A stretch of 53,135 nucleotides of DNA from Ancylobacter lacus (GTDB lineage Bacteria > Pseudomonadota > Alphaproteobacteria > Rhizobiales > Xanthobacteraceae), in NCBI RefSeq assembly GCF_018390635.1, contig NZ_JAHBGE010000050.1:1-53135 (forward strand), given 5' to 3'. Under the pieces are notes generated by a model. The model did not search any database and was not told where the DNA came from. It was given only the letters and a program-made list of their open reading frames with translations. The position numbers and the translations under genes were made by a program. Shown piece by piece: positions 1 to 7,881 of this stretch. Positions within the stretch are counted from its first letter, which is position 1; each line of letters opens with the position of its first letter.

Positions 1-35
1 ACTTCCATATCATCGACCCGCGAAATTTCCGGGTT

Positions 36-72
36 TTGATGTAGGCCGAGTATATGATGAAAATATGAATTG
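36..72 (+). promoter_or_regulatory. AT-rich promoter/operator candidate of the ArsR gene
   Basis: An AT-rich island in GC-rich DNA. TTGATG at 36-41 and GAAAAT at 59-64 are 17 bp apart, a plausible -35/-10 pair, and ATAT..ATAT repeats at 52-67 could be an operator. If this promoter is right, the ATG at 65 would be too close and the start at 122 would be preferred. Weak evidence. Confidence 0.3.
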
Positions 73-463
73 TAAAGCCCCCACGACGCCCGGACCCGCC
101 GGCCCGCCGACCGTCCGCCCCATGCCGGGGCGGGCGGCACTCGCCGCACGGGCGGGCGAGGCCGCCGACTTCCTCAAGGGCCTCGCCAATCCCCACCGCC
201 TGCTGATCCTGTGCGAACTCGCCGGCGGCGAACGCAGCGTCGGTGCGCTGATCGAGGCGACCGGCATCGCCCAGACCTCGATGTCGCAGCATCTGGCGAA
301 GCTGAAGGAGGAGGGAATCGTCGATTTCCGCCGCGATCACCGCACGTTGCACTATTCCATCCGCCACCCCGCGACGCTGGAGGTGATGGCGGTGCTCTAC
401 GCGCGGTTCTGTGCGGAGAGGGACGACGCCGCGCCCGCGCCGGACACCCCCCCGGCCGGCTGA
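65..463 (+). CDS. ArsR-family repressor, BigR/SqrR/YgaV-like
   Basis: Small winged-helix DNA-binding repressor of the ArsR/SmtB family. The core reads ANPHRLLILCELAGGERSVG followed by a recognition helix around TSMSQHLAKL (residues 72-81) and a beta-wing (residues 88-99). There are cysteines at 50 (ILC) and 116 (ARFC), the same two places as the reactive pair of BigR, SqrR and YgaV, which sense persulfide or sulfide; I therefore infer a redox/sulfide sensor rather than a metal sensor. The start is unsure: ATG at 65 gives 132 residues with an odd Pro-rich head, while ATG at 122 gives 113 residues, the usual family length, and leaves room for a promoter. Its targets probably lie upstream of the window. 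The gene downstream is convergent. Confidence 0.85.
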   Translation: MNCKAPTTPGPAGPPTVRPMPGRAALAARAGEAADFLKGLANPHRLLILCELAGGERSVGALIEATGIAQTSMSQHLAKLKEEGIVDFRRDHRTLHYSIRHPATLEVMAVLYARFCAERDDAAPAPDTPPAG

Positions 464-508
464 GGCCGGGAGACGGGAGGCCGCGGACGGGCGCAGCGCG
501 GTGCGGCG

Positions 509-1885
509 TCAGCCCGGAACCAGCGCCTTGGGCGCGCTGTCGGCCCGCAGCAGCTTGCGCACCGGCGGGCTGGCGACGATCTGGCCCTTGTCGAAGAAGG
601 CCTCGTGATTGGCCTCGATGTCGTCGAGGAGATAGCGGTAGTTCACCATCAGCCCCGCCGCCTGCTCGATGCCCTTGGCGGAGAGGTCGCCGAACGGGTT
701 GATCCGTTCCAGCCGGGCGCCGTTGCCGAGGTGGAAGCGCGCCACCGGGTCGAGCGGGCGGCCCTTGGGCGAGCGGGCGACGAGGAAGTAATGCGCCGCC
801 AGCGCCGCCAGCACCGGGCGCAGCGCCGCCTGCCGCGCCGTGTCCCCTTCCAGCCCATCGCCGTCCAGCGCCTCCAGCGCCACGCGGTCGGCGGGGGTCA
901 GCGCCGCCGGGCTCTCGGCCCGGCGCTCGCGCTCCAGCCACGCCCGGAAGCCCGGAACCGGGGAGAGGGTGACGAAGGTCTTGAGGTCCGGCAGCTCGCG
1001 GGAAATCTCCTCCACCACCTGCTTGATGAGGAAATTGCCGAAGCTCACCCCGCCAAGGCCGGGCTGGCAGTTGGAGATGGAATAGAACACCGCCACGCTC
1101 GCCCGCGCCGGGTCGACCGTGTGGGCGCGCTTCACCGCCAGGATCGGGGCGATCGCCTCCGGCACCTCGCGGGTCAGCGCCACCTCGACGAAGATCAGCG
1201 GCTCGTCGACCAGGGCGGGGTGGAAGAAGGCGTAGCAGCGCCGGTCCGGGCTGTCGACGCGGGCGCGCAGGTCGTCCCAGTCGCGGATGGCGTGCACCGC
1301 CTCGTAGCGGATGATCTTCTCCAGCACATTGGCGGGCGTCGACCAGTCGATGCGGCGCAGCACCAGGAACCCCCGATTGAACCAGGACGCGAAGAGGTGG
1401 ACGAAGTCGCGGTCCACCACGGAGAGATCGGCCCGGCGCGGCAGCACGTCAAGCAGCGCCGAGCGCATGCCGACCAGCGCGGCGGTGGCGCCGGGGGCGA
1501 GGTTCAGCCGGCGCACCAGTTCCTGCCGGCGCGGCTCGCTGGCGGCGTGCAGGGCCGCGATGCTGGCCTCGCCGGGATGGCGGGCATACTCGGCAAGGGC
1601 GCGCTCCAGCCGGGCGCGGTCGGGGCCGAAGGTGGCGGCCAGCGCCTCGAAGAAGGCGATGCGCTCCCCGGTCTTCAGGGCGCGGTAGCGGGTGAGGATT
1701 TCCTGCGCCAGCGCGACGCCGGACGCCTCGCCCCGGCCGGAGAGCAGCCGCTCGCACAGCTCCACCAGCCCGGCCGCCCGGGCGGCGCCGGCCGGCTTGC
1801 GGTCGCGGCCGAGGTCGAGCAGCGCCCGGCCACGCTCGGAGATGGTGCCGAGCAGGTCGCCGAAGAAGCTGACATTCGCGTTCAT
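509..1885 (-). CDS. Malonyl-CoA decarboxylase
   Basis: Converts malonyl-CoA to acetyl-CoA and CO2 in the cytoplasm (MatA/MLYCD family). The 458-residue protein has the helical N-terminal domain (about residues 70-160) and the GNAT-like catalytic domain. The catalytic pair is visible: Ser308 in TLSPVPGF and His385 in ARFHLGNGA. Length is normal for the bacterial family. No malonyl-CoA synthetase or malonate transporter lies beside it, so it may serve malonyl-CoA turnover rather than a dedicated malonate operon. It follows mntH on the same strand after 127 bp that contain a strong hairpin, so co-transcription is uncertain. The family assignment is secure. Confidence 0.93.
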   Translation of the reverse strand: MNANVSFFGDLLGTISERGRALLDLGRDRKPAGAARAAGLVELCERLLSGRGEASGVALAQEILTRYRALKTGERIAFFEALAATFGPDRARLERALAEYARHPGEASIAALHAASEPRRQELVRRLNLAPGATAALVGMRSALLDVLPRRADLSVVDRDFVHLFASWFNRGFLVLRRIDWSTPANVLEKIIRYEAVHAIRDWDDLRARVDSPDRRCYAFFHPALVDEPLIFVEVALTREVPEAIAPILAVKRAHTVDPARASVAVFYSISNCQPGLGGVSFGNFLIKQVVEEISRELPDLKTFVTLSPVPGFRAWLERERRAESPAALTPADRVALEALDGDGLEGDTARQAALRPVLAALAAHYFLVARSPKGRPLDPVARFHLGNGARLERINPFGDLSAKGIEQAAGLMVNYRYLLDDIEANHEAFFDKGQIVASPPVRKLLRADSAPKALVPG

Positions 1886-1914
1886 GGCGGGGCGCCTCCG
1901 TTCCGCTGCGGGCC

Positions 1915-1939
1915 GGCCCCTTCCGCTGCGGAGGGGGCC
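1915..1939 (-). terminator. GC-rich hairpin between mntH and malonyl-CoA decarboxylase
   Basis: An 11-bp stem (1915-1925 with 1929-1939, one G-T wobble) with a 3-nt loop, downstream of mntH. There is no U-run, so it may only slow or partly end transcription. The arm TTCCGCTGCGG also occurs as a direct repeat just before it. Confidence 0.35.
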
Positions 1940-2012
1940 GATGCGGCGACAGGATGGGCGCTGCGGCCGGCCCGGCGCAAGCCAGACCTTGGGCGGCGGA
2001 CCGTCCCCGGCG

Positions 2013-3365
2013 TCAGGCGCCGGTCACGAAATCGTAGACCAGCTTCATGTTGAGCGCGATGATCAGCGCCGCCGCCAGCGCGGCGAGCACGGTCTGCCAG
2101 CGCGGGGCGACATGCACGCCCATCTTGCGGCGGTCGGCGGTGAACATCACCAGCGGCACCACCGCGAAGGGCAGTTGCAGGCTCAGCACCACCTGGCTGA
2201 GGATCAGCAGCGCCCCCGCGCCGCTCTCGCCATAGGCCACCGTCACCGCCGCCGCCGGCACGATGGCGATGCCGCGGGTGATGAGCCGGCGCAGCCACGG
2301 CGCGATCTTCAGGTTGATGAAGCCTTCCATCACCGCCTGACCGGCGATGGTCGCGGTCACGGTGGAGTTGAGGCCGCAGCAGATCAGCGCGATCGCGAAC
2401 AGGCTGGGCGCCAGCGCGCTGCCGAGCAGCGGGTTCAGCAGCTCGTGCGCCTTGCCGAGGTCCGCCACCTCCCCCACCCCGCCATGGTGGAAGCTCGCCG
2501 CCGCCAGAATGAGGATGGAGGCGTTGATGGTGAGGGCGAACATCAGCGCCACGGTGGAGTCGAGCGTGGCGTAGCGGATCGCCTCGCGGATGCCGCTCTC
2601 GCTCGGGTCGTGGCGGCGGGTCTGGACGATGGCGGAGTGCAGGTAGAGATTGTGCGGCATCACCGTCGCGCCGAGGATGCCGAGCGCGAGATAGAGCATG
2701 TCGGGATCGGAGACGATCTGCGTCGTCGGCGCGAAGCCGCGGATCACCTGGCCCCAGTCGGGGTCCGCCAGCGCGATCTGGATGCCGAAGCACAGCGCGA
2801 TCACCCCCAGCAGGGTGATGATGAGCGCTTCCACCCAGCGGAAGCCGAGCTTCTGCAGCCACAGGATCAGGAACACGTCGAGCGCGGTGATGACCACGCC
2901 GAGTTCCAGCGGGATGCCGAACAGCAGGTTGAGGCCGATCGCGGTGCCGATCACCTCGGCGAGGTCGGTGGCGCAGATCGCCGCCTCGGCCAGCAGCCAC
3001 AGCACCAGCGCCACCGGGCGCGGGAAGCTGTCGCGGCAGGCCTGTGCGAGATCGCGGCCGGAGGCGACGCCGAGCCGCGAGCACAGCGCCTGCAGCAGGA
3101 TGGCGATCATGTTGGAGAGCAGCGCCACCGTGAGCAGGGCATAACCGAAGCGCGAGCCGCCGGCCAGCGAGGTCGCCCAGTTGCCGGGGTCCATATAGCC
3201 GGTGGCGACGAGATAGCCCGGCCCGATGAAGGCGAGCACCCGCCACAGCCCCGGCCGCTTCGGCACGGCGACGGTGCCGTGCACGTCCGCCAGCGCCGCC
3301 TCGCCGCGCTCGCGGCGCCAGCCGCCCGGTTGCGACGTGCTCCCCAGCCGTTCCAGCATGTTCAT
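2013..3365 (-). CDS. mntH: Nramp-family Mn(II)/H+ symporter MntH
   Basis: Inner-membrane divalent metal transporter, mainly for Mn(II). The 450-residue protein has about eleven hydrophobic segments and both Nramp metal-binding signatures: DPGN at residues 59-62 (TM1) and MPHN at 236-239 (TM6). The Met of the second motif is the residue that favours soft transition metals such as manganese. The upstream region carries two 15-bp Mur/Fur-type boxes (3434-3448 and 3487-3501), so repression by manganese-loaded Mur is predicted. The gene is divergent from a DUF3750 gene. Start chosen at the first ATG; the N-terminal 40 residues are hydrophilic, as in many rhizobial MntH. Confidence 0.95.
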   Translation of the reverse strand: MNMLERLGSTSQPGGWRRERGEAALADVHGTVAVPKRPGLWRVLAFIGPGYLVATGYMDPGNWATSLAGGSRFGYALLTVALLSNMIAILLQALCSRLGVASGRDLAQACRDSFPRPVALVLWLLAEAAICATDLAEVIGTAIGLNLLFGIPLELGVVITALDVFLILWLQKLGFRWVEALIITLLGVIALCFGIQIALADPDWGQVIRGFAPTTQIVSDPDMLYLALGILGATVMPHNLYLHSAIVQTRRHDPSESGIREAIRYATLDSTVALMFALTINASILILAAASFHHGGVGEVADLGKAHELLNPLLGSALAPSLFAIALICCGLNSTVTATIAGQAVMEGFINLKIAPWLRRLITRGIAIVPAAAVTVAYGESGAGALLILSQVVLSLQLPFAVVPLVMFTADRRKMGVHVAPRWQTVLAALAAALIIALNMKLVYDFVTGA

Positions 3366-3433
3366 GACAGCATTCCCCAGACACGGGCCGGCGCCGGCCG
3401 GAAGGGTTTCGACAGCCCGGCGCGCACCCTAGA

Positions 3434-3448
3434 TGCAAACTGTTCGCA
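3434..3448 (-). promoter_or_regulatory. Mur/Fur-type box 1 upstream of mntH
   Basis: TGCAAACTGTTCGCA is a 7-1-7 inverted repeat with one mismatch, the layout of alphaproteobacterial Mur boxes. It lies 69 bp upstream of the mntH start codon. Its centre is 53 bp (about five helical turns) from that of a second box. Confidence 0.6.
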
Positions 3449-3486
3449 ACAAAGATGGAGCCGCGGCGCGGTGCTGTCAACCAAGT

Positions 3487-3501
3487 TGCAAATCATTCGC
3501 A
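3487..3501 (-). promoter_or_regulatory. Mur/Fur-type box 2 upstream of mntH
   Basis: TGCAAATCATTCGCA is a 7-1-7 inverted repeat with one mismatch, almost the same as box 1. It is 122 bp upstream of mntH and 88 bp upstream of the divergent DUF3750 gene, so it could influence either promoter. Confidence 0.6.
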
Positions 3502-3588
3502 TCAAGCGGACGGGCGTTCACGCAACCGTGCGCGGACGGGAGGCGCGGCACCGCCGTGCCGCCACTTTCGCCCGGGCATGAACACCCC

Positions 3589-4329
3589 ATGTTCCGCAGC
3601 GTGAAGATCGCCCTCCTTGCCTTCTGCCTCCTGTTCCTCGCCCCGCTCGGCCTCCACGCGCTCACCTGGAAGAGCGCGGACGGCAATGTGTCGTGGCGCA
3701 ACGCCGACTGGTCGAGCGCCGGCCTGCTGCCGGCCGCCCGCGCCCATCCCGAGGCGATGGTGCGGGTCTACGCCGCCCGGGTCGGGCGCTGGCGCGGCAT
3801 CTTCGCCGTCCATAGCTGGGTGGTGGTGAAGGACCCCGGCGCCGGCGCCTATGAGCGCTACGACAAAGTCGGCTGGGGCTCGCCGATCCGCCGCAACGGC
3901 TATGCCCCGGACGGGCGCTGGTACGGCAACGAGCCCGAGCTGGTGTTCTCCGCCGACGGCGCGGAAGCCGAGCGGATGATCCCCCGCATCCGCGACGCGG
4001 TGGCGCGCTATGCCTATGCCAATGCCGGCGACTACCGGGTGTGGCCGGGCCCGAACTCCAACAGCTTCACCGCCTGGGTGCTGGCGGCGATTCCCGAGAG
4101 CGGCGCCACCCTGCCGCCCACCGCCATCGGCAAGGATTTTCCGGTGGACGGAAGCTGGTTCGGCCTCACCCCCTCGCGCACCGGGGTGCGGGTCACGCTG
4201 GGCGGCTATGCCGGCCTCACCCTGGGCTGGATCGAGGGCGTCGAGCTCAACATCCTCGGCGCGGTCGCCGGGCTCGATCTGCGCCGCCCCGGTATCAAGC
4301 TGCCGGGCTTCGGCCGCATCGGCGTGTGA
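3589..4329 (+). CDS. DUF3750 family protein
   Basis: A 246-residue protein with an N-terminal hydrophobic segment (residues 5-25, signal peptide or anchor), so probably exported or membrane bound. The body fits DUF3750: an HSWVVVK segment, the WPGPNSNSFTA segment, PTAIGKDF, and a C-terminal region with EGVELNILG and LKLPGFGR-like ends. The conserved WPGPNSN run suggests an active or binding site, but no function is known to me. The ATG at 3589 is chosen because it starts directly before the signal-like segment; an upstream in-frame start would translate through a Mur box. It is divergent from mntH, so metal-dependent control is possible though unproven. Confidence 0.8.
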   Translation: MFRSVKIALLAFCLLFLAPLGLHALTWKSADGNVSWRNADWSSAGLLPAARAHPEAMVRVYAARVGRWRGIFAVHSWVVVKDPGAGAYERYDKVGWGSPIRRNGYAPDGRWYGNEPELVFSADGAEAERMIPRIRDAVARYAYANAGDYRVWPGPNSNSFTAWVLAAIPESGATLPPTAIGKDFPVDGSWFGLTPSRTGVRVTLGGYAGLTLGWIEGVELNILGAVAGLDLRRPGIKLPGFGRIGV

Positions 4330-4390
4330 CGCCGGGTCACCCCCGCCCCTCACCTTGCCGGGAGCGGGATTGGCGAGCCGGCCCATAGGC

Positions 4391-4419
4391 TTGCGGAGCC
4401 CGTGCGCGCCGTCCTAGAT
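4391..4419 (+). promoter_or_regulatory. Sigma70-like promoter before the lytic transglycosylase
   Basis: TTGCGG (4391-4396) and CTAGAT (4414-4419) are separated by 17 bp and lie 28 bp upstream of the ATG at 4447. Match to the housekeeping consensus is partial. Confidence 0.4.
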
Positions 4420-4446
4420 AGGCGCACATTCCGATTGGGGTCCTGC

Positions 4447-5278
4447 ATGTTTCCGCGCATCGACTGGAAGGCCGCGCTGCTGCGCGGAGCGCTCGTCCTC
4501 TCGCTCGTCTCGCCCTTCGCCGCCGCTCCCGCCCTCGCCGCGCCCTGCGGCGACGACGGCGCCGGCTTCAGCGCCTGGCTCGCCGACTTCAAGCGCAGCG
4601 CCGTCGCGCAGGGCATCTCCGCCCGCACCGTCTCCGCGGCGCTGGACGGCGCGAGCTACGACACGAGCGTCATCCGGCTCGACCGCAACCAGAAGCACTT
4701 CGCCGTCAGCTTCGAGCAGTTCATCCAGAACCGGGTGACCGCCGGGCGCATCGCCCAGGGCAAGCAGAAGATGAAGCAGTATGCCGACGTGCTCGCCCGC
4801 ATCGAGCGGCAGTTCGGCGTGCCTGCCCCCATCCTCGTCGCCATCTGGGGCATGGAGACCGATTACGGCGCCAACCAGGGCAAGAAAGCCGATCTTCCCC
4901 TCGCTGGCGACGCTGGCCTATGACTGCCGCCGCGCCGACTTCTTTACCGACCAGCTCATGGCCGCGCTGCGCGTCGCCGACCGCGGCGACGTCGCCATCC
5001 CGGACATGCGGGGCGCCTGGGCCGGCGAGATGGGCCAGACCCAGTTCATGCCGAAGTCCTACTACCAGTTCGCGGTGGACTTCGACGGCAATGGCCGCCG
5101 CGACCTCATCCGCAGCGCGCCCGACGCGCTGGCCTCCACCGCGAACTATCTGCGCGGCTATGGCTGGAGCGGCATGAGCTGGACCAACGGCGCCAATGCC
5201 GCCGCGCTGGCCGGCTGGAACAAGGCCACCGTCTACCAGCAGGCGCTCGCCTATTTCGCCTCCCGCCTCGTCGAGTAA
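4447..5278 (+). pseudogene. Frameshifted lytic murein transglycosylase (MltB-like)
   Basis: Periplasmic lytic transglycosylase that would cleave peptidoglycan glycan strands. A signal peptide (residues 1-32) and the N-terminal half are in one frame, including the catalytic Glu137 in WGMETDYG. The frame then breaks: after YGANQGK the reading continues as 12 nonsense residues to a stop near 4923, while the true continuation (KPIFPSLATLAYDCRR onward, with GQTQFMPKSYY) is in the next frame to 5278. Deleting one A from the AAA at 4885-4887 restores an unbroken protein of about 277 residues. That shorter form lacks the peptidoglycan-binding tail of the intact homologue at 42773-43990. A genuine recent mutation and a homopolymer sequencing error cannot be told apart here. 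Confidence 0.85.
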
Positions 5279-5305
5279 GGTCCGGCCCGCCGCCGGAAGC
5301 CCGTC

Positions 5306-6937
5306 ATGACCGCGCCCCCCTCCCCGGCCGCCCCTGAGCGCTTCGACTACATCGTGGTCGGGGCGGGCTCGGCGGGCTGCGTGCTCGCCAACCGCCTCTC
5401 GGCCGACCCGCGCAACCGGGTGCTGCTGCTGGAGGCGGGCGGGCGCGACAACTGGATCTGGTTCCACATCCCGGTCGGCTATCTCTTCGCCATCGGCAAT
5501 CCCCGCGCCGACTGGTGCTACCGCACCGAGCCCGAGCCGGGGCTGAACGGGCGGGCGCTGGCCTACCCGCGCGGGCGCACGCTGGGCGGCTCCTCCGCCA
5601 TCAACGCCATGATCTACATGCGCGGGCAGGCGGGCGATTACGACCACTGGCGCCAGCTCGGCCTGCCCGGCTGGGGCTGGGACGACGTGCTGCCGATCTT
5701 CCGCAGCCATGAGGACCACTGGCTCGGCGCCACTACCCATCACGGCGCGGGCGGGGAATGGCGGGTCGAGTTCCCCCGCCTCTCGTGGCTGCTGCTCGAC
5801 ACGGTGCGCCGCGCCGCGCAGGAGGACGGCATCGCCCCGGTCGCCGACTTCAACACCGGCGACAATGAGGGCTCCTCCTATTTCCAGGTGAACCAGAAGC
5901 GCGGCCTGCGCTGGAGCGCGGCGCGCGGCTTCCTGAAGCCGGTGATGGGCCGTCCCAACCTGAAGGTGGAGACCGGCTGCCTCGTATCGCGGGTGCTCAT
6001 CGAGGACGGCCGCGCGGTCGGCGTGGAGTGGCGGCAGGACGGCGCGCTGCGCCGCGCCCGGGCGGAGGCGGAGGTGGTGCTGGCGGCGGGCGCCATCAAC
6101 AGCCCGACCCTGCTGCAGCGCTCCGGCATCGGCCCGGCGGCCGAGCTGGCGGCGCACGGCATCCCGGTGGTGCTGGACCGGCCGGGGGTGGGCGCCAACC
6201 TGCAGGACCATCTCCAGCTCCGGCTGATCTACCGCATCGCCGGCCTGCCCACGCTGAACGAGCGCTACCGCTCGCTGTTCGGCCGGGCGAAGATGGGGCT
6301 CGACTTCGCGCTGTTCCGGCGCGGCCCGCTGACCATGGCGCCCTCGCAGCTCGGCATCTTCACCCGCTCGCGCCCGGAGATCGTGCGCGCCGACCTCGAA
6401 TTCCACGTGCAGCCGCTCTCGCTGCCGAAGTTCGGCGAGCCGCTGCACCCCTTTCCCGCCTTCACCATGAGCGTGTGCCACCTGCGCCCGTCGAGCCGCG
6501 GCCGGGTGGGGCTGCGCGACGCCGATCCCGCCTCGGCGCCGGTCATCGCGCCGAACTACCTCGCGACCGAGGAGGACCGCCGGGTGGCGGCCGACGCCAT
6601 CCGCGTCGCCCGCCGCATCGTCGCGCGGCCGGCACTGGCGCCCTACCGCCCGGAGGAGATGCTGCCCGGCCCCGAGGTCGGCGACGACGAGGCCGCGCTC
6701 GCCCGCGCCGCCGGCGATATCGGCACCACCATCTTCCACCCGGTCGGCACGGCGAAGATGGGCCTCGCCAGCGACCCCACGGCCGTGGTCGACGCGCGGC
6801 TGCGGCTGTTCGGCATCGACCGGCTGCGGGTGGCGGACGCCTCGGTGATGCCGACCATCGTCTCCGGCAACACCAACTCGCCCACCATCATGATCGCGGA
6901 AAAGGCCGCCCGGATGATCCTCGAGGACCAACCCTGA
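5306..6937 (+). CDS. GMC-family FAD-dependent oxidoreductase
   Basis: Glucose-methanol-choline oxidoreductase, 543 residues, likely a cytoplasmic or membrane-associated alcohol/choline-type dehydrogenase. The FAD-binding GAGSAGCVLANRLS is near the N-terminus, GMC signature 1 is at YPRGRTLGGSSAINAM, signature 2 at GAINSPTLLQRSGIG, and the C-terminal substrate end has HPVGTAKMG with the catalytic His and SGNTNSPT with the catalytic Asn. The closest annotated groups are choline dehydrogenase-like and alkane-alcohol dehydrogenases, but no betaine-aldehyde dehydrogenase or bet regulator is nearby, so the substrate is open. It is followed after 16 bp by an AroE-like gene, suggesting a two-gene oxidative pathway. 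Confidence 0.9.
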   Translation: MTAPPSPAAPERFDYIVVGAGSAGCVLANRLSADPRNRVLLLEAGGRDNWIWFHIPVGYLFAIGNPRADWCYRTEPEPGLNGRALAYPRGRTLGGSSAINAMIYMRGQAGDYDHWRQLGLPGWGWDDVLPIFRSHEDHWLGATTHHGAGGEWRVEFPRLSWLLLDTVRRAAQEDGIAPVADFNTGDNEGSSYFQVNQKRGLRWSAARGFLKPVMGRPNLKVETGCLVSRVLIEDGRAVGVEWRQDGALRRARAEAEVVLAAGAINSPTLLQRSGIGPAAELAAHGIPVVLDRPGVGANLQDHLQLRLIYRIAGLPTLNERYRSLFGRAKMGLDFALFRRGPLTMAPSQLGIFTRSRPEIVRADLEFHVQPLSLPKFGEPLHPFPAFTMSVCHLRPSSRGRVGLRDADPASAPVIAPNYLATEEDRRVAADAIRVARRIVARPALAPYRPEEMLPGPEVGDDEAALARAAGDIGTTIFHPVGTAKMGLASDPTAVVDARLRLFGIDRLRVADASVMPTIVSGNTNSPTIMIAEKAARMILEDQP

Positions 6938-6953
6938 TGCCGGCGGCCACACG

Positions 6954-7757
6954 ATGATCTCGGGCGCGACCCAGCTTCTGTTTCATATGGGCGACCCGAT
7001 CGCGCAGGCCCGCGCGCCCGGGCTGATGAATCCGCGGCTCGTCGCCCGCGGTCACGACGCCGTGCTGGTGCCGATGCATGTCGCGCCCGCCGCCCTCGGC
7101 GCAGCCCTTGACGGCCTGCGCGCCGGGCAGAATGCACGCGGCGCCGTCATCACCATGCCGCACAAGATCGCCGCCGCGGCACTGGTCGACGACCTGACGG
7201 CGGACGCGAAGCTGATCGGCGCCTGCAATGTCATCCGCCGCACCGGCGAGGGCCGCCTCGTCGGTGCCATGCTCGACGGTGAGGGCTTCGTCGCCGGGCT
7301 CGCCGCCGCCGGCCGATCGGTGCGGGACGCGCACATCGTCATGGCCGGCGCTGGCGGGGTGGCACTCGGCATTGCCCTGGCGCTGGCCCGCCATGGTGCC
7401 CGCCGCCTCTCGCTGTTCAACCGCAGCGCCGCCGGGGCGCAGGCGCTGCGCGAGCGGATCGGCCGCGCCGTGCCGGGCTTCGGGATCACGCTGCTGCCGC
7501 TGCCCGATCCCGCTGGATGCGACATCGCCATCAACGCGACCTCACTCGGGATGCGGCCGCACGACCCGCTGCCGCTGCTGGCCGACCGGCTCCGTCCCGG
7601 CGCGGTCGCTGCCGACGTCGTGATCCGCGACACACCAACGCCCTTTCTCGAAGCCGCGTCCCGGCGCGGCTGCGCGACCCAGCCCGGCCTTGCCATGCTG
7701 GAATCGCAGATCGACCTGATGATCGATTTCATGCTGGCGCCCACGCCTCCGGCATGA
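6954..7757 (+). CDS. AroE-like (shikimate dehydrogenase family) protein with altered substrate site
   Basis: A 267-residue protein with the shikimate/quinate dehydrogenase fold: substrate domain at 1-110, Rossmann domain with GAGGVALGIALALA around 125-140. The catalytic Lys71 (TMPHK), Asn92 and Asp108 are kept. However, the two serines that hold the shikimate carboxylate in AroE (normally S-x-S before P) are alanines here (Ala19, Ala21 in PIAQARAP), and the usual NTDG is MLDG (106-109). It is thus unlikely to be the biosynthetic AroE; a different polyol or cyclitol substrate is inferred. It is probably co-transcribed with the GMC oxidoreductase. The start at 6954 has no strong ribosome site. 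Confidence 0.82.
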   Translation: MISGATQLLFHMGDPIAQARAPGLMNPRLVARGHDAVLVPMHVAPAALGAALDGLRAGQNARGAVITMPHKIAAAALVDDLTADAKLIGACNVIRRTGEGRLVGAMLDGEGFVAGLAAAGRSVRDAHIVMAGAGGVALGIALALARHGARRLSLFNRSAAGAQALRERIGRAVPGFGITLLPLPDPAGCDIAINATSLGMRPHDPLPLLADRLRPGAVAADVVIRDTPTPFLEAASRRGCATQPGLAMLESQIDLMIDFMLAPTPPA

Positions 7758-7831
7758 ACGCGGGGCGGCGCCTCCAGAGCCTATCCGGTGAACGCGGGTT
7801 CCTCGGACAGGCACCAGGTTGTTGTTTTAAC

Positions 7832-7875
7832 GCATTTTCTTCACGCGAACCGGAATCCACTTCGCTCGAAAATGC
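7832..7875. repeat. Interspersed palindromic repeat (Hyphomicrobiales type)
   Basis: A 44-nt imperfect hairpin with outer arms GCATTTTC (7832-7839) and GAAAATGC (7868-7875) and further pairing of TTCG/CGAA inside. From memory, near-identical sequences of the kind GCATTTTCGAGCGAAGTGG occur many times in Hyphomicrobiales genomes. It sits between two convergent genes, where it may also act as a terminator. Confidence 0.6.
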
Positions 7876-7881
7876 TCTCGC

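Noticed and set aside
4875..4925. Programmed frameshift in the transglycosylase
   Set aside because: No slippery heptamer or downstream structure seen, and the family is not known to use one; a one-base insertion is simpler.
4721..6952. 743-residue open frame on the minus strand
   Set aside because: Antisense shadow of the GMC gene in high-GC DNA; low-complexity His/Arg/Ala-rich translation with no family.
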